This document shows, in pieces, positions 35,951 through 48,085 of a stretch of DNA of 64,000 nt. How positions within the stretch are numbered: the first letter of the stretch is position 1; every line of letters begins with the position of its first letter. The notes under the pieces are model-generated. The model saw only the letters and a program-made list of their open reading frames with translations, was not told the origin of the DNA and made no database searches. Source of the stretch: Brassica napus (Eukaryota; Streptophyta; Magnoliopsida; Brassicales; Brassicaceae). The stretch covers positions 17,445,726 through 17,509,725 of the forward strand of contig NC_063448.1 of NCBI RefSeq assembly GCF_020379485.1, given 5' to 3'. A program made the translations under genes and the position numbers.

Positions 35951-36532
35951 TTTCTAAAATATATTGTGTTAAGCTTTATAGCTCAATTATTTGAAAGCTG
36001 TAATCATAGAGGATCGTTCTCTAGGTCCGTCTACCAATGATATTAGTATGGATAAAGTACAGACTAATTATTATTCCCACTAAAATCGTGCGGTCAAATA
36101 TTCTCTCCAATTTCTTTCCATAGTTATCTTTAGTTTTCGAACATAGGGACAAACTCATAATAAAATTGTTTTGTCCTAACTCCTAACATTCTCGCTTTAT
36201 TTTCACTCACAAAGTTAAAATATATCATAGTTTAGGAAATATTTTTTTTATGTTACAAACTTATATAATGCAGTATATAGATTTATACTACTACAGGAAA
36301 AAGAGTTATGATAACCAAAACTTTGTAAACAATGGGATGAAATTAATGTAACAATGTTAAAAAATAAACATTGGTGAAATAATCTTTATATTAACGAAAA
36401 CTTAATGTTAATGTTGCATTGCCTCCACAGATTTCAAGCTTTTGAAACTGTTAAATGTTTGTATAATTTTCATAACATAAAAATATTTGTATATTTTTTT
36501 GTTATAATATCATTGAATTTTAAATATCACAA
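35951..36532. other. AT-rich DNA, no gene seen
   Basis: No coding frame, RNA gene or element boundary was found here. Confidence 0.5.
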
Positions 36533-37045
36533 CTAGATGTTGATCCGTGCGTCCGCGCGGTTATTGATTATCTTTTTATAATTTTTTTTTAGTGTTATAT
36601 ATTTCAAATGCGTCATTGTATATAATTATATTTACAAAACATATTGTATAATGTAAATGAGATCAATTAGTTTCATGTCTCAAATTGACAGACATTTGTA
36701 TTGTATCTTCTTTCTAATATATTTATTTTATTAGTTTTCCGTTGGAGTTTTAGATTGTACAATATATTAGTAAGAATCCATTTTTAATATGTTTTATATC
36801 AGTAATTTATATATTAAAAAAATTGGGGCTTGCATGTAACTAATTTATAAACTGTAAGCAATACATAATCAATTAATTTTGCAGAAAAAAATATTTTATT
36901 TAATATATAATGGTGTACACTAATATTTAAACATCATGTATTGAGAAATCTCTATTATACAAGTGAACTTAATGTTGCTACTGAATACATAAAGAAAATA
37001 ATGTCACAGACTCACATGTTTGGTTAGTATAGTTTTAATCGAATA
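36533..37045 (-). mobile_element. Probable Helitron fragment, 3' end at 36533
   Basis: Read on the minus strand the sequence ends in CTAG (36536-36533) followed by T. An imperfect hairpin CCGCGCGGACGCACGG (36560-36545) lies just before it, as in Helitron 3' ends. The 5' end was not located, so the far border is nominal. Confidence 0.5.
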
Positions 37046-37716
37046 CTAGGTGATAATCTGCGTCCTGCGCGGAGTGAGTGGCCAGAAGAGATTTTTTTTA
37101 AAAAAATTACAGATATTAGAAATTTTAAAGTTATAGACACAAATATTAGATTTAATTATATATATGGAATGAAAGTGTGAATGTATATATAATGTAAGCT
37201 TAAGTGTTTTTTTGAAAAAGATTGTTTTGCGTAAATTAGATATATTTTATGTAAAAAATATATAATAGTATGCAATAAATTTTATTAATTTATTATGAAT
37301 TTAAGACAAAACAAAACATAGGAAATAGAATATGATTATAATATTAAGAAACATAAGTAATAGAAAAATAAAATATGAAAGAAACAAATTATAAGGAAAC
37401 AAATAAAACACTGATAAAACCAAGATGCCGTGAAAATAGTCTTCAGAACTCCTGGTTTGCAACCATTTAGAAAGAAACAACTAAGAATTAGTTTACCAAA
37501 CTAAACATAACTACTTAAAAAATTCACTAAACGAACTGATATACCACTTTCTGAAACGGAGTTAAAGCCAGCCATTTGTTTGTTTGAGGGAATGTTTTGA
37601 TAATTAGGAAGTCGAGAAGAAGTGTGTGGTGAGTCGATGAATTGTAGAGAACATATATTTATATTAAGAAGGCAGCGCCCGTGTGATTAGTGATACACAA
37701 AATAATAGCTGTAATT
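37046..37716 (-). mobile_element. Probable Helitron fragment, 3' end at 37046
   Basis: A second minus-strand CTAG end followed by T lies at 37049-37046, with a weak GC-rich hairpin (about 37073-37058) before it. It resembles the ends at 36533 and 39748. No 5' end was recognised and the far border is nominal. Confidence 0.4.
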
Positions 37717-39210
37717 TGATATCTTGCATATTTACATTGTTTTAATTATCCTTTCTTGTGCATATTGGTCTTTTGGAATAGCATTTACACATGTTTAGGT
37801 TGCATTTCCATGCATTAGTCCTTATCAGGTGTTGGAGAGAGTTTCATGATGAACTCTGTGCCCCAAGGAGTGTTTTGATGCCCAAAGAATGTAGATGAGT
37901 CGCTGAAGGATCCTAGCGGCCAGGCGTAGCGGCAAAGGCTGGTTGCTACAGAAGATAGAGCTGAAAACCTGAGGCACCCAAGTACCGTAGCGGAAGTGTG
38001 TAGCGGGCTAGAGAGACCGCTAGTATTGAAGTGCCTTCTACAGCGGCCAGCCATAGCGATTTCACGAGGTCGCTATGCGTTCAAGACTTCTAAAATCTCC
38101 CAAGTATCCTAGCGGCCACACGTAGCGGGCTGGAGAGACTGCAAGAATTGAAGCGCCTTCTACAGCGGCCAGACATAGCGATTTCACGAGGTCCCTATGC
38201 GTTCAAGTATCCTAGCGGCCACACGTAGCGGGCAAGACAAGTCGCTATAGTCGTAGCAACCTCCGGTAGCGACCTTTTCTAGTCACTACGGAGAAAAATA
38301 TCTATGTTTTTGTGGGTCAAACCAGGCTTGTTGGGTTGGCCCAACTCGAGTTTTAGTCTTCTATAAATACTTTTTAGACCAAAATTTGGGAGGATCTTGT
38401 TTTCTATCTAATCAAAAGCCACTTTTTGGTGAAAGATCTAATCTTGATCATAATTTCTTATCTTTGCTTGATTATCTTGTTCTCTAATCATGTTTAACCT
38501 TAAATCATCCATGGTTTTGGGGTTATTCATGTCTATTACTGAGTAGACTAATCTTGGATTCATGGGCTAGGGTGATTAAGGGTGATTAAGGGTGATTAGA
38601 GAAGATTTAGGGTGTTTAGTGTTAGATTTACTTGTTTTCTTGCTTGTTGAGGGTTCTCAATGTTATTTTAGTCTTTATCATACTAAAATAGATCTCTAGG
38701 CATTTCCTGCCCACAAGGTGTATGATGAAATGCCTTAACCAACTCTTCAATGCTTTTAGCTTGCTTTACCTAAGAGATTAGTTGCTAAATGAGTTAAGAT
38801 TGCTATTGGACTTGTTCTCCATGTTTGCTTTAGTAACATTCAACCTAAGAGATTAGATGCTTGAGTTGCTTTACCAAAAGAACATTCATCTAGAGATAGA
38901 GCTTGTTTAGCTTAGTGTCTAGACATAAGGAAAGTGTTTGATTGATACCTTGCCACCCTTAGATTGGATCTACATCACCCGAGATCAAATGTCTAGCCAC
39001 ATGAGTCCTTTTGCTTCATATTGAGAAAGAAAGATCATTACTTTATTGCATTAGCTTATTAGTTCTTAGTTCATATCATATTTAAAACCGGATTGCACTT
39101 AGCGTAAGCATGAACTTGCATTCCCTTTGCTTTAGAATCACCTAGGATTGGTTCGACAATCTATTATACTACATTGATTTGATCTTGGACCCTTGAAAAG
39201 TCCTGCATCA
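37717..39210 (+). mobile_element. Solo LTR of a Ty3/gypsy-type retrotransposon
   Basis: The sequence starts TGATATCTTGCATATTTAC and ends GTCCTGCATCA, with TGAT/ATCA inverted ends and the 5-bp target-site duplication TAATT on both sides (37712-37716 and 39211-39215). A TATA box (CTATAAATA) lies at about 38361. No internal coding region remains, so this is a solo LTR of 1494 bp made by recombination between two LTRs. Assignment to gypsy is from overall LTR style, not from protein. Confidence 0.8.
38001..38240 (+). repeat. Tandem repeats of about 122 and 102 bp in the solo LTR
   Basis: Units beginning TAGCGGGC start at 38001, 38123 and 38225. They contain TAGCGATTTCACGAGGT and CTAGCGGCCACACG. 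The second unit lacks about 20 bases. The region is GC-richer than the rest of the LTR and lies upstream of its TATA box. Confidence 0.85.
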
Positions 39211-39215
39211 TAATT

Positions 39216-39747
39216 AAAGATATTATTACATATTTAATTTCACATAACTTGGGCTCCAATCGTAATCGCAATTTACCTTAATTTTGTAGACATTATAATC
39301 AAACTTCCTTTTATAAATTACAATTGAACAAAACGAATAAAATTCACGATTATTAATTGATTTGATAATTTGAACCCATAATCTAACTTCCTTATATACA
39401 ACATATTACTAGTTCACAAAATTTTGTAATCATAATCGACTCCCTATTACTACCAAAAAGTTATAAAAAATAATGGCGGATTTGATTCAAGTATTATTAC
39501 CAAAACTTTACCAAATTCGTAATTTAAAAATATATCAAAGTTATTAGAAGTTTTCTTTTAACAATCATTAATCACGGTTGTCTTGCAAATCATGTTTCAT
39601 TAAGGGATAGAACAATTAAATTTATTATAAATTTTCTTTTAACTTTCATATATATCATATATATTGTAACATTATTAGAAGTTTCCTTTTAAATTTCACC
39701 CAGATTTGAACAAAGTTATTGCAAATCACGTCTCTTTTTAATATTAA
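39216..39747. other. AT-rich DNA, no gene seen
   Basis: Nothing recognisable lies between the solo LTR and the next Helitron. Confidence 0.5.
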
Positions 39748-40361
39748 CTAGATTTTGACCCGCGCTTTCAAAGCGCGGGTTTATTTTTGTTTTTTTTTCA
39801 ATTGACAAATATTTAGTAAATGTCACATTTTCATATATTTGTGTTTTATTTTATAAAAGACTTAAAAATTTTATCTTTATTTATCGTATTTCATTTTAAA
39901 TGACTATTTATGTTAAAAAAATTAAACTTTATTTTTTTAATGAATTAAGTTGGTATAACTCTGATAAATTAATTTTATTATGGGGTTAATATTTTAATTA
40001 AAAAATTATATACTTTTAATAAAGATTTATACTTTTCAAAAAAAAAATTCAATTATTTTTATGAATGCTTAAATTATATTAAGAAAAGAAAAAAATAATA
40101 ATTAAGAATAGTTGAAAAAAATTATTTGAACTTGGACTCAATGGTCCAAAAGAAAAAAAAAAGGTGAGAATTGAATCTGATTTTTTAATAGGCCCAAATG
40201 GCCCAAGAGAGATTTGATTTGGGCTGGATCCAAAAATAATGACCCAATATAGATTTGTTATTAATATTACTTAATTGCCCTTAATGAAACATGCAATGTT
40301 AGTGAAGGAAACATGCCCCTAAGGTAATTATGACAATAGGATCCTGCTTTAATAGTATAGA
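39748..40361 (-). mobile_element. Small non-autonomous Helitron, both ends present
   Basis: On the minus strand it starts TCTATACTATTAAAGCAGG (from 40361), preceded by A, and ends CAAAATCTAG (to 39748), followed by T. This is the A/T target and the TC...CTAG ends of Helitrons. A near-perfect hairpin, an 11-bp stem of ACCCGCGCTTT with AAAGCGCGGGT (39758-39780), lies six bases before the CTAG. At 614 bp it carries no coding sequence and would need Rep/helicase from elsewhere. Confidence 0.88.
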
Positions 40362-41230
40362 TAGTTAGACATCGTGATTTCGTAACAATCATTAATCACA
40401 GTTTATGATTACAATTACGATAAGTCCTCAAACGAAATTATATGGGCCATCGTGATTTCGTAATAGTTAGACATCCCCTTGTTACGATAAGTCCTTAAAC
40501 GGAATTAATTTGTAGACACTATAGTTATACTTTTTTTTTTGAATTAGACTATAGTTAGACATTATACTTAGATTATTAAATTATTAAATGCTATATGATG
40601 AATACTTGTAAAAACATGTGCATATACTTTTGTCTCAATCTATTTAACTATTAACTATAAGAAGTATAATTTATAACATATATTACGGTTCTGGTAACAT
40701 TGTGAAGAGATTATAACTTTAACGGTAATATTTTGTTACATGAAATCCAATACATATGCACATAATGGTATAATCCGAATCATTATAGATGGTCCACTTA
40801 CACATGTTATAAATTATACTTCTTTTAGTTATATATGTATCAGATTATACCATCTACAAAATCGTTATCTCATATATAATTAACTTTGTGGACCGGATCA
40901 GTTTGAATAATAATGAGAATAAATGACTATACGCCCATAAGTTTGAATAATAATTAACTTTATTTTTGGGAGGCCTTTTTAAAGAGAGATGCTCGATCTC
41001 CCCAAATTACAGTAAACTCTAATTGTGTCGCTTTCTCTCTCGAAGGGGATCATGAACTCGCGGAGGGACCGTGTGTGTTACTCTTTCCCCTCTATTGACT
41101 TTAGTTTCCGTCTTTTTTCGGCGAAGAGGAACATAAATAGGATACGGCTGATAACACGGGCACGAAATCGAGCTCCTCCGCTGCGGATTCATACGTTAGG
41201 AGCTTGATTAGTTTGACTTCGGGCCAGTTC
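40362..41230. other. Intergenic DNA with a short unrecognised GC-richer patch
   Basis: Mostly AT-rich. GTGATTTCGTAA and ACGATAAGTCCT recur within 40370-40500. From 40985 to 41215 the sequence is GC-richer with a 60-aa Arg-rich frame (41025-41207), which I cannot assign. It could be a decayed exon or untranslated leader. Confidence 0.4.
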
Positions 41231-41474
41231 ATTTCTCTATCCGGATGAGCCATCTGGATGAAGATGAGATTTTTGTTCGTTTAGTTACTAAAAGTGCAAC
41301 TCATCCGGATGACTTTCAGAAATTTAGGTTTAATTTTAAAGTCCATTCAGCTGAAGCAATTTGGACCATTTGGATGGTGATGGTTCATTCAATATGGTAT
41401 AATATTTATTATGCCCCAAATGTAATTCACAAATTACAAACCTAAACATAATATCATTTTGTCACACATGAAAA

Positions 41475-42400
41475 CTGACAAAACCACAAAAATATATTTT
41501 CCCGCGAAAACCTAAATACGATTTTTTTTCACGCCAAAACACTAAAAACGCATTTCCGGACAAAATAGCAAAAACGTGTTTTCCCGCTAAAATTGCAAAA
41601 ATGTGTTTTCCCGCAAAAAATCGCAAAACGTGTTTTCATGCCAAAATCACAAAAACGTGTTTTCACACCAAAAACCCCAAAACACGTTTTTTCCGCCAAA
41701 ACATAAAAACATGTTTTCTCGCCAAAACCACAAAACGTGTTTTCCCGCCATAACGGATTTTCCCGCCAAAACCGAAAAATGTGTTTTCTCATCAAAATAC
41801 ATTTTCCGCCAAAACTGCAAAACGCGCTTTCTCGTGAAAACCGCAAAACATGTTTTCCCGCCAAAACGCATTTTCCCGCGAAAACAGCAAAAACGTGTTT
41901 TCCCGCCAAAACGCGTTTTCCCGCGAAAACCGCAAAACACATATTTTCTCGCCAAAACGCATTTTCCGCGAAAACCGTAAAATGTGTTTTCACGCCAAAA
42001 CCGCAAAATGTGTTTTCACGCCAAAACCGCAAAAACACGTTTTCCCTCCAAAACCGTAAAACATGTTTTCTCGCCAAAACAAATAATTGTCGTTTTCCTG
42101 CCAAAACTGAAAAATTTAGTTTTTTCCGCCAAAACTGAAAATCTCGTTTTCCCACCAAAATCAAAAATATCGTTTTCCCGCCAAAACAAAAAAAAATCTC
42201 GTTTTCCCGCCAAAACCGCAAAAAATGCATTTTCTCGCCAAAAACGTGTTTTCCCGCCAAAAGCGCAAAAAATGCGTTTTCTCGCCAAAACCAAAATTGT
42301 ATTTTTCCGCCAAAATCGAAAAATCTCGTTTTCCCGTCAAAATCGAAAAATCTTGTTTTTTCGTCAAAACCGAAAAATCTCGTTTTCCGCCAAAACCGAA
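41475..42400 (+). repeat. Minisatellite of E2F-site-like units (TTTTCCCGCCAAAA)
   Basis: About thirty units of roughly 27-32 bp follow the pattern TTTTCCCGCCAAAACCGCAA plus AAACGTG with variations (CTCGCC, ACGCC, CCGCG). The core TTTCCCGCC fits the E2F/DP binding consensus TTTSSCGC. Long Cys/Phe/Lys/Arg-rich frames on both strands are only translations of the repeat. The flanks (about 41235-41440 and 42580-42740) share CATCTGGATGA-like motifs in opposite orientation, so the array may sit inside a MITE-like element. As I recall, amplification of E2F sites by transposable elements has been reported in Brassica. Confidence 0.85.
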
Positions 42401-42761
42401 GTTACAGTCGGTTTATTAATAATACTCTTTTTAGTCTGAAACTCTAAAGTTTTTTTTCAAATACATGTTTATTAATTTTTTTGTTTATTAGAAGTTATTA
42501 TTGCAGTAAAATTTTAACATATGATTAAATCAACATAAGGGTATTTTGGTAATTTATTTATTAAATTCATTTTAATTCAATTTGGATGGTAATTCAATTT
42601 GGATGGTAATTCATCTAGATGAGTTATCCGTAATCTAGATGAGTTATCTGTATGGACAAACAAACTAAACAAACTGTCACAAAAATTTGAATGTGTCATA
42701 TGGATAAATCATACAATGAATCATCTGATGGAGATGAAAGATGCCGACACGAACAGCCCCT

Positions 42762-44168
42762 TCCAAGAGCGAGATCAGATACGAAGGCATCCTTTACAAC
42801 ATCAATACCGATGAATCCATTATCGGACTTCAAAACGGTACCATTCGTATTCGATTGTTAGATGTGTAGTATATAATTATAATTGTGTTCATCTTTGTGA
42901 TCTGATTTGTTGTTTATTCCTGTTATTCTTGTGAAATTTTTGAACTGTTGAGCTCAGTTTGATTTTGTGATTGAAATTCATGAAAGAGAAGTGTTCTTGT
43001 AGTCAATGATTTGTAAAACTATTGGTGGAGCTTAGAAAAGCTTAGTCTTTCGTAAGATTGAGATGCCCTGATCCTTGAATTTTGATGATATGTGTAGTCC
43101 GGTCATTTGGAACTGAAGGAAGGAAAAAAGATGGTCCTCAAGTTCCTCCAAGTGAGAAAGTTTATGAGTACATACTGTTCCGTGGTACCATTATCAAGGT
43201 ATCCATCAGGATTTTGCTAATGCTTTGATGTAATAATCACTGTTTGTCCACTTAATTGTTCTTGTTGTTGGCAGGATTTGCTAGTCAAAGCTTCTCCTCC
43301 ACCTCCAGCTACTATAAATAACGACCCTGCTATAATTCAGGTGAATACGGTGGAAATGTTATTTTCTGTGATCTTAGAGACGAATCCTCATTCTCTGATA
43401 GTCTTTGTTATGCAGTCTCACTACCCTAGCCCGATCCCAACATCGAGTAGCTTGCCTCTACCGCAGGCAATTCTCTGCATGACATTAGTTCTAATAATGG
43501 ACAACCTGGTCAGCATGGGATGGGATTCCAAAACTCAATGCCTTTGTATCAGCCTGGTGAAAATCTTCCTTCGTGGGGAGCCTCACAACAACCCCCATTG
43601 TATTAGCAAGGATACTACACCCCACCTCCAAATTGTCTTCCCCAATTGCAGCAACAGTCTCTGATTCGACCCCCTCATGCGCTGCCAATGCAAAGCAACC
43701 CCTGCAGTATCCTAACTTTAACCCCCCTCCACCTTCTGGTTCATCAACTTTGCTGGGTTCAAGCCTACCCTCGTCATTGTTTCCTTATATTAGCAGTTCT
43801 CAAACTCTAGCACCCAGTTCATTGCCTTTCTCTAGTCTACCTATGACGCTCTTTTCAGGCATGCAATCTGCACTGCCATCAGCACCATCTCCTTCCCTAG
43901 CTTCAGAGATGGCACCTCCTTTGTTGTCGAACAAAGCTCCTATTACTATACCCCCTACCCTACCTCAGGATACTAATTTGCTTCCCTTTTTTCTATCAAC
44001 TACTAGAGTCGCTGAAACAAGTGCTGGCCTTCCACTGTCTGACAAGCCTAGTTTAGTTACTGGTCCTATTTCTGTGCCGCAGACAACACCATTAACATCT
44101 GCTGCTGCTGGAGCTTCTAGTTCCGTTAGCGAAGATAAACCAAAACCTGTGTTGGTTACTCCTGGGGG
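42762..44168 (+). pseudogene. DECAPPING5-like (LSM14/RAP55 family) pseudogene, truncated at both ends
   Basis: Four exons remain: 42762-42837, 43098-43198, 43275-43340 and 43416-44168. They encode the end of an LSM14-type domain ([38 protein letters not shown]) and the Pro/Ser-rich middle (ASEMAPPLLSNKAPIT). The family packages mRNAs for translational repression and decapping in P-bodies. The first codons of the LSM domain are missing. The large exon has a frameshift near 43468, a TAG at about 43603 where family members have Trp, and another shift near 43700. Sequence identity stops at about 44168, before the FDF and RGG parts. Because introns are kept, this is a DNA-level copy and not a retrocopy. 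The closest relative I recall is Arabidopsis At5g45330. Confidence 0.88.
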
Positions 44169-44533
44169 CACTGGTCATGCAACATCATACCCGTTTACTT
44201 AAGCACTCGGTGGTGGCACATGAAAATGAAGGAAAATCCCCTGGTCACTTTCACTAGCTTATCTTTGTTTTTGCTGTTGGTTGTGTTTCTTGATTTGGTG
44301 TTGTTACCTTCTTAGTTTTAAACTGGATACCATTAAATAGGGCTAAGCCTTGATCGTGACTCGTGAGGCTTCCATTCATGTTAGCTTGTATTTACATCTT
44401 GGGTTTATGAGGCTTGACCTACGGGAGGTCAGATGGCATTCACCGATTCATTTTCTCCGTTGTAGAAAAAATCCACACATTATTATTTTATTTGAAATAC
44501 ACGATGCAATTATAAATCATTAAAATAATATCA
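44169..44533. other. Non-coding tail after the pseudogene
   Basis: The sequence looks like a 3' untranslated region (T-rich, no frame), but it does not continue the DCP5-like protein. Its origin is unknown. Confidence 0.4.
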
Positions 44534-44541
44534 GATAAAAC

Positions 44542-45018
44542 CCCCGTTCGGGAACGCGCTAGGCGCTAGTCGGGCGGTCGGATTGGGCCTAGCGCCTAAA
44601 GAAAAAATCGGAGATTAATCGGAAATTATGCGGGACGGAATTTTTAGACTGTTTACTATGTTATAAAAAATGTTATTCTTTAATTGTGTATAACATTAAT
44701 ACATTTTCATGTTTAAAATTGTATAAAACACACAAATAGAATATATAAATTTAATACAGTGTAATTTTCATCAAAATTATGAATATAAGTGATATTTATA
44801 ATATTTTAGATCAAATAAATAAATAAAAATATTATTAAAAAAAAAAAAAAAAGATTAGGCGGCCGCCTAAGCGGCTAGGCAGTCTAGGCGGAGAAAATCT
44901 GATATCCGATTTTTTTAACCGATTTGGCATAAATCGGGGCGTAAGAGTGACGCGTAGCGCCCAGGCGGCCGCCCAGGCGGCCGCCTAGGCGGCTAGGCGG
45001 CCGATTTTTAAAACAGAG
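44542..45018. mobile_element. hAT-like non-autonomous element, GC-rich ends
   Basis: An 8-bp direct repeat GATAAAAC flanks it (44534-44541 and 45019-45026), the length expected for hAT elements. The ends CCCCGTTC and AACAGAG (CTCTGTTT on the other strand) are weak inverted repeats. Near both ends are GC-rich palindromic motifs (GCGCTAGGCGCTAG, GGCGGCCGCCTAGGCGG) around an AT-rich core. No coding sequence. Confidence 0.65.
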
Positions 45019-45026
45019 GATAAAAC

Positions 45027-46094
45027 TCACACAACCCGGTAACCTTACTAACAAAAACAATCGGAGCGTCGACACATTAAAAAGAAATTCGTTCGACCAC
45101 ACCTTTTACCTAGTACATAAACAATTAAATATAATAACAAATATTAAAAATAATGTTACACTATTAATAAAGCTGAATCCTTTATTTTCATGATGAAATT
45201 TCATCAAGAGAAGTTGTCTAATAATTTAACACTATAATTTGTAAAGGTTTATTAAGTATTCCACATTTTCATCATCTTATTGTTTTTAAACCAAATTTAT
45301 TGATAAAATATTTAATAATCCAGAATTTATTTTTGATCAATTTTTTAAAAAATCTAACAAAACATTTGGCATTAATATAAAATAATATTTTGGCACATAA
45401 TTAATAATATAGTATAAAATACATAAAATTTTAAAATATTCATAAGAAAAAAATAAGATAATCCAGTGATTTTGTATTAAAATTTTATTTTAATTATTAC
45501 CAATACTCTAATTACAGTAGAATAAACAAATAAAACATGTAAAACTATTGTGTATTTATAAACATGTCTTGAATATTAAGACAAACATAATCTATGATAA
45601 GAATAACAAAATATATACAATGAAAACTAATAGTACCTTATATTAAAGTAAGCTGAACATTTTGAAATACTCATTAATATTAATGATATATTTATATATT
45701 CATCAACCCTACTTATATATATTTTGATAACTTAAATAATGAGAATAAATTATTGATTACTGTATTAGTGAATAGTAATGAATGGTGCAATAACCTTTTG
45801 TAATTAGATTTTTAGGATGATCATCTTTTAATGGTATAGGTTTTAGTCTGAATTTTAAAATTGATTTGCAATACGGTTTGAGTTGGATATGATCGGTTCA
45901 ACCAAATAAAAACACATCCTGAACCAATACAGAATGACTCCGTCTCCGTGTGTAAACAACACCAAAACGTTTTCAAGAGGTAAAATAAGTTTTCGCTTCA
46001 ATAAACAAACAAACAAACAAACTCATAGCCAAGCCCGAGCCAAAGAGATTTGCGATTGAAACAACGATTTGATCAATCTCGATAGAAGAAGAAG
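45027..46094. other. AT-rich DNA, then upstream region of the CWC16-like gene
   Basis: No gene is seen between 45030 and 45900. The last 150-200 bases, including AAACAAACAAAC near 46003-46020, probably hold the leader and core promoter of the gene starting at 46095. Confidence 0.5.
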
Positions 46095-48085
46095 ATGGTA
46101 CGTGCTGTTTTTTTTTTCTCAATCGATCCTTCAAATAACTGCTTTTCATCGATTGATTTATCTCCTGTGGAAAATTGGGGATATCTTGTTTGTTGATTGG
46201 AATTAATCTCCAAAGCCCAAAAATTTGATTTTCTTTTGTGATTAATTTGGATTGGTCTCGGAGATTTAGGGTTTTCGGTGGCTGAGATTTGGGTTTAGGG
46301 TTCGTTCCTGGCACATCATTCAGAATGATTATACCTTTACTTAATTGTATTATAAATAGATTAGCATATGGTTCATAGATAGATTTGAGGTTTTTGTATT
46401 GATGCAATCCTTCTCTGTTATCCACAAAGTTGAAAAGTTTACAGCTTTGAGCTTGTTATGGAAATTTTATAGACGTTTCAGCTAGCCGAATGAATTGCTT
46501 GCTTACTCAGGGTTTAATTCTATGTGTCAGTCCTGTATAATTCGCTAATTGGAAATTCAATTTTTTTTTTTTTTTGCAGTCGACTCTTTCAGCTGCCAGG
46601 GCAGATAACTTTTACTATCCACCAGAATGGACACCGGATCAAGGTTCCTTGAACAAGTTTCAAGGACAGCATCCCCTCAGAGAGAGGGCAAGGAAACTAG
46701 GCGAGGGGATTTTGATCATAAGGTACCATAATCAAATCAAATACGATGTTATTAGTTCATTCCAGTGTCTGCCTACTTACCAATGGAGATCAGAAGCTTG
46801 AGTTGTTGTGCAAATGTGCCTATCTCTGCTGCTGTACATTCTGTTGATCGATGAGAAGTTCTTCTTTTTTTTTTTTTTTTTAAATTGAATTGGCAGGAGG
46901 GTACTATTACTTTGGTTGAAATTTTCACACGTGGTCTTGTTTTTTTTCAGGTTCGAGATGCCCTATAATATATGGTGTGGTGGCTGCAATTCCATGATTG
47001 CCAAGGGTGTTCGATTCAATGCAGAGAAGAAGCAAGTTGGGAACTATTATTCTACAAAGGTATGAATTTGAGAGTCTTTCATTTTTCTGCCATCACTTCA
47101 ATAACCTTTGATTGCACAGATACGTGTGTATATTCTCCTTCTGCTTGCCATGGAACTATGGCTGAGTTTATATATTATATTATGGTCAGATATGGAGCTT
47201 TGCGATGAAAGCACCATGCTGCAAACAAGAGATAGTTATCCAGACAGATCCTCAGAACTGCGAGTATGTGATTACTAGTGGTGCCCAGAAGAAGGTTGAG
47301 GAATATGACGTAGAAGACGCAGAAACCATGGAGCTCACTGCTGAGGAAGGTTGGTTTCTACCTTCGTCAACAAGTTTGCATTTAGAATATCTATAGGTGT
47401 TTTGGCTTTTCTTCATTCCTATTTGTTCCACCGGCTCATTCTCGGTATGGCTTTATAATCTTGGTGCAGAGAAGGGAAAGCTTGCAGACCCGTTTTATCG
47501 TCTAGAGCACCAGGAAGTTGATTTGCAGAAGAAGAAAGCAGCAGAACCGCTTTTGGTCCGTCTCCAGCGAGTCTCAGACGCAAGACATGCAGATGACTAC
47601 TCCCTAAACAAAGCTCTACGCGCACAAATTAGGGTAATCTACAAGTTTTGCATTTATTTTTGCCTGCATGCAAACTTGTATGTGGATTCCTCTTTTTCTA
47701 ACGTTTGCTCATTCTCCAGGGTCACAGGAAACGTGTAGGTGAAGAAGAGGCTGCTTCAAGGAAGCTAGGGTTGGGGATAAGACTTCTTCCGAAAAGCGAA
47801 GAAGATATTGCAGCTGCATCAAAAGTGAAGTTCAAGACCAAGTTTGATAAGAACCGAAAGGATAAACGAGCTCTGATCCATGCATCTTCCATCTTTCCAG
47901 AGTCATCTTACTCGATGTCATCGTCAAGCAAGAAAAGATTGGAGCTAGAAGCAAAGAGAAGGAAAATATGTGGAGCGTCAGCGTCGAGTCTGTTGAGCGG
48001 GGGATTCAAAGCTTCGTCATTGTCTAAAAAACAATCATCAGCAAGCAAGTACAAGAGCTCAACAGTTTCTGTAAGAATGATGTAA
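46095..48085 (+). CDS. CWC16 family protein (CCDC130/YJU2-like, DUF572)
   Basis: Exons: 46095-46097 (the ATG alone), 46580-46722, 46951-47059, 47190-47349, 47470-47633 and 47720-48085. Splice sites are GT-AG and the frame is 314 codons. The family works with the spliceosome around the catalytic steps. The N-terminal half holds the conserved block RFNAEKKQVGNYYST and a Cys pair (CGGC) with a second Cys group in MKAPCCKQEIVIQTDP, the probable zinc site. A charged, Lys-rich C-terminal tail (KKRLELEAKRRKI) looks nuclear and disordered. A start codon forming a whole exon is unusual but is supported by an intact GT donor directly after it. The closest Arabidopsis gene I recall is At1g25682, near SOG1, as here. 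No damage is seen. Confidence 0.92.

Noticed and set aside
37815..38054. 79-aa minus-strand frame in the solo LTR
   Set aside because: It arises from the GC-rich tandem units and has no family match.
41475..42400. CRISPR-like array
   Set aside because: Units are contiguous degenerate minisatellite copies without unique spacers, and the genome is a plant nuclear one.
41529..42439. Long Cys/Phe-rich frames of 243, 151 and 133 aa on both strands
   Set aside because: They are translations of the E2F-like minisatellite in several frames at once. The periodic peptide follows from the DNA repeat.
42762..44168. Functional DECAPPING5 gene
   Set aside because: Both ends are missing, and two frameshifts and an in-frame stop interrupt the large exon.
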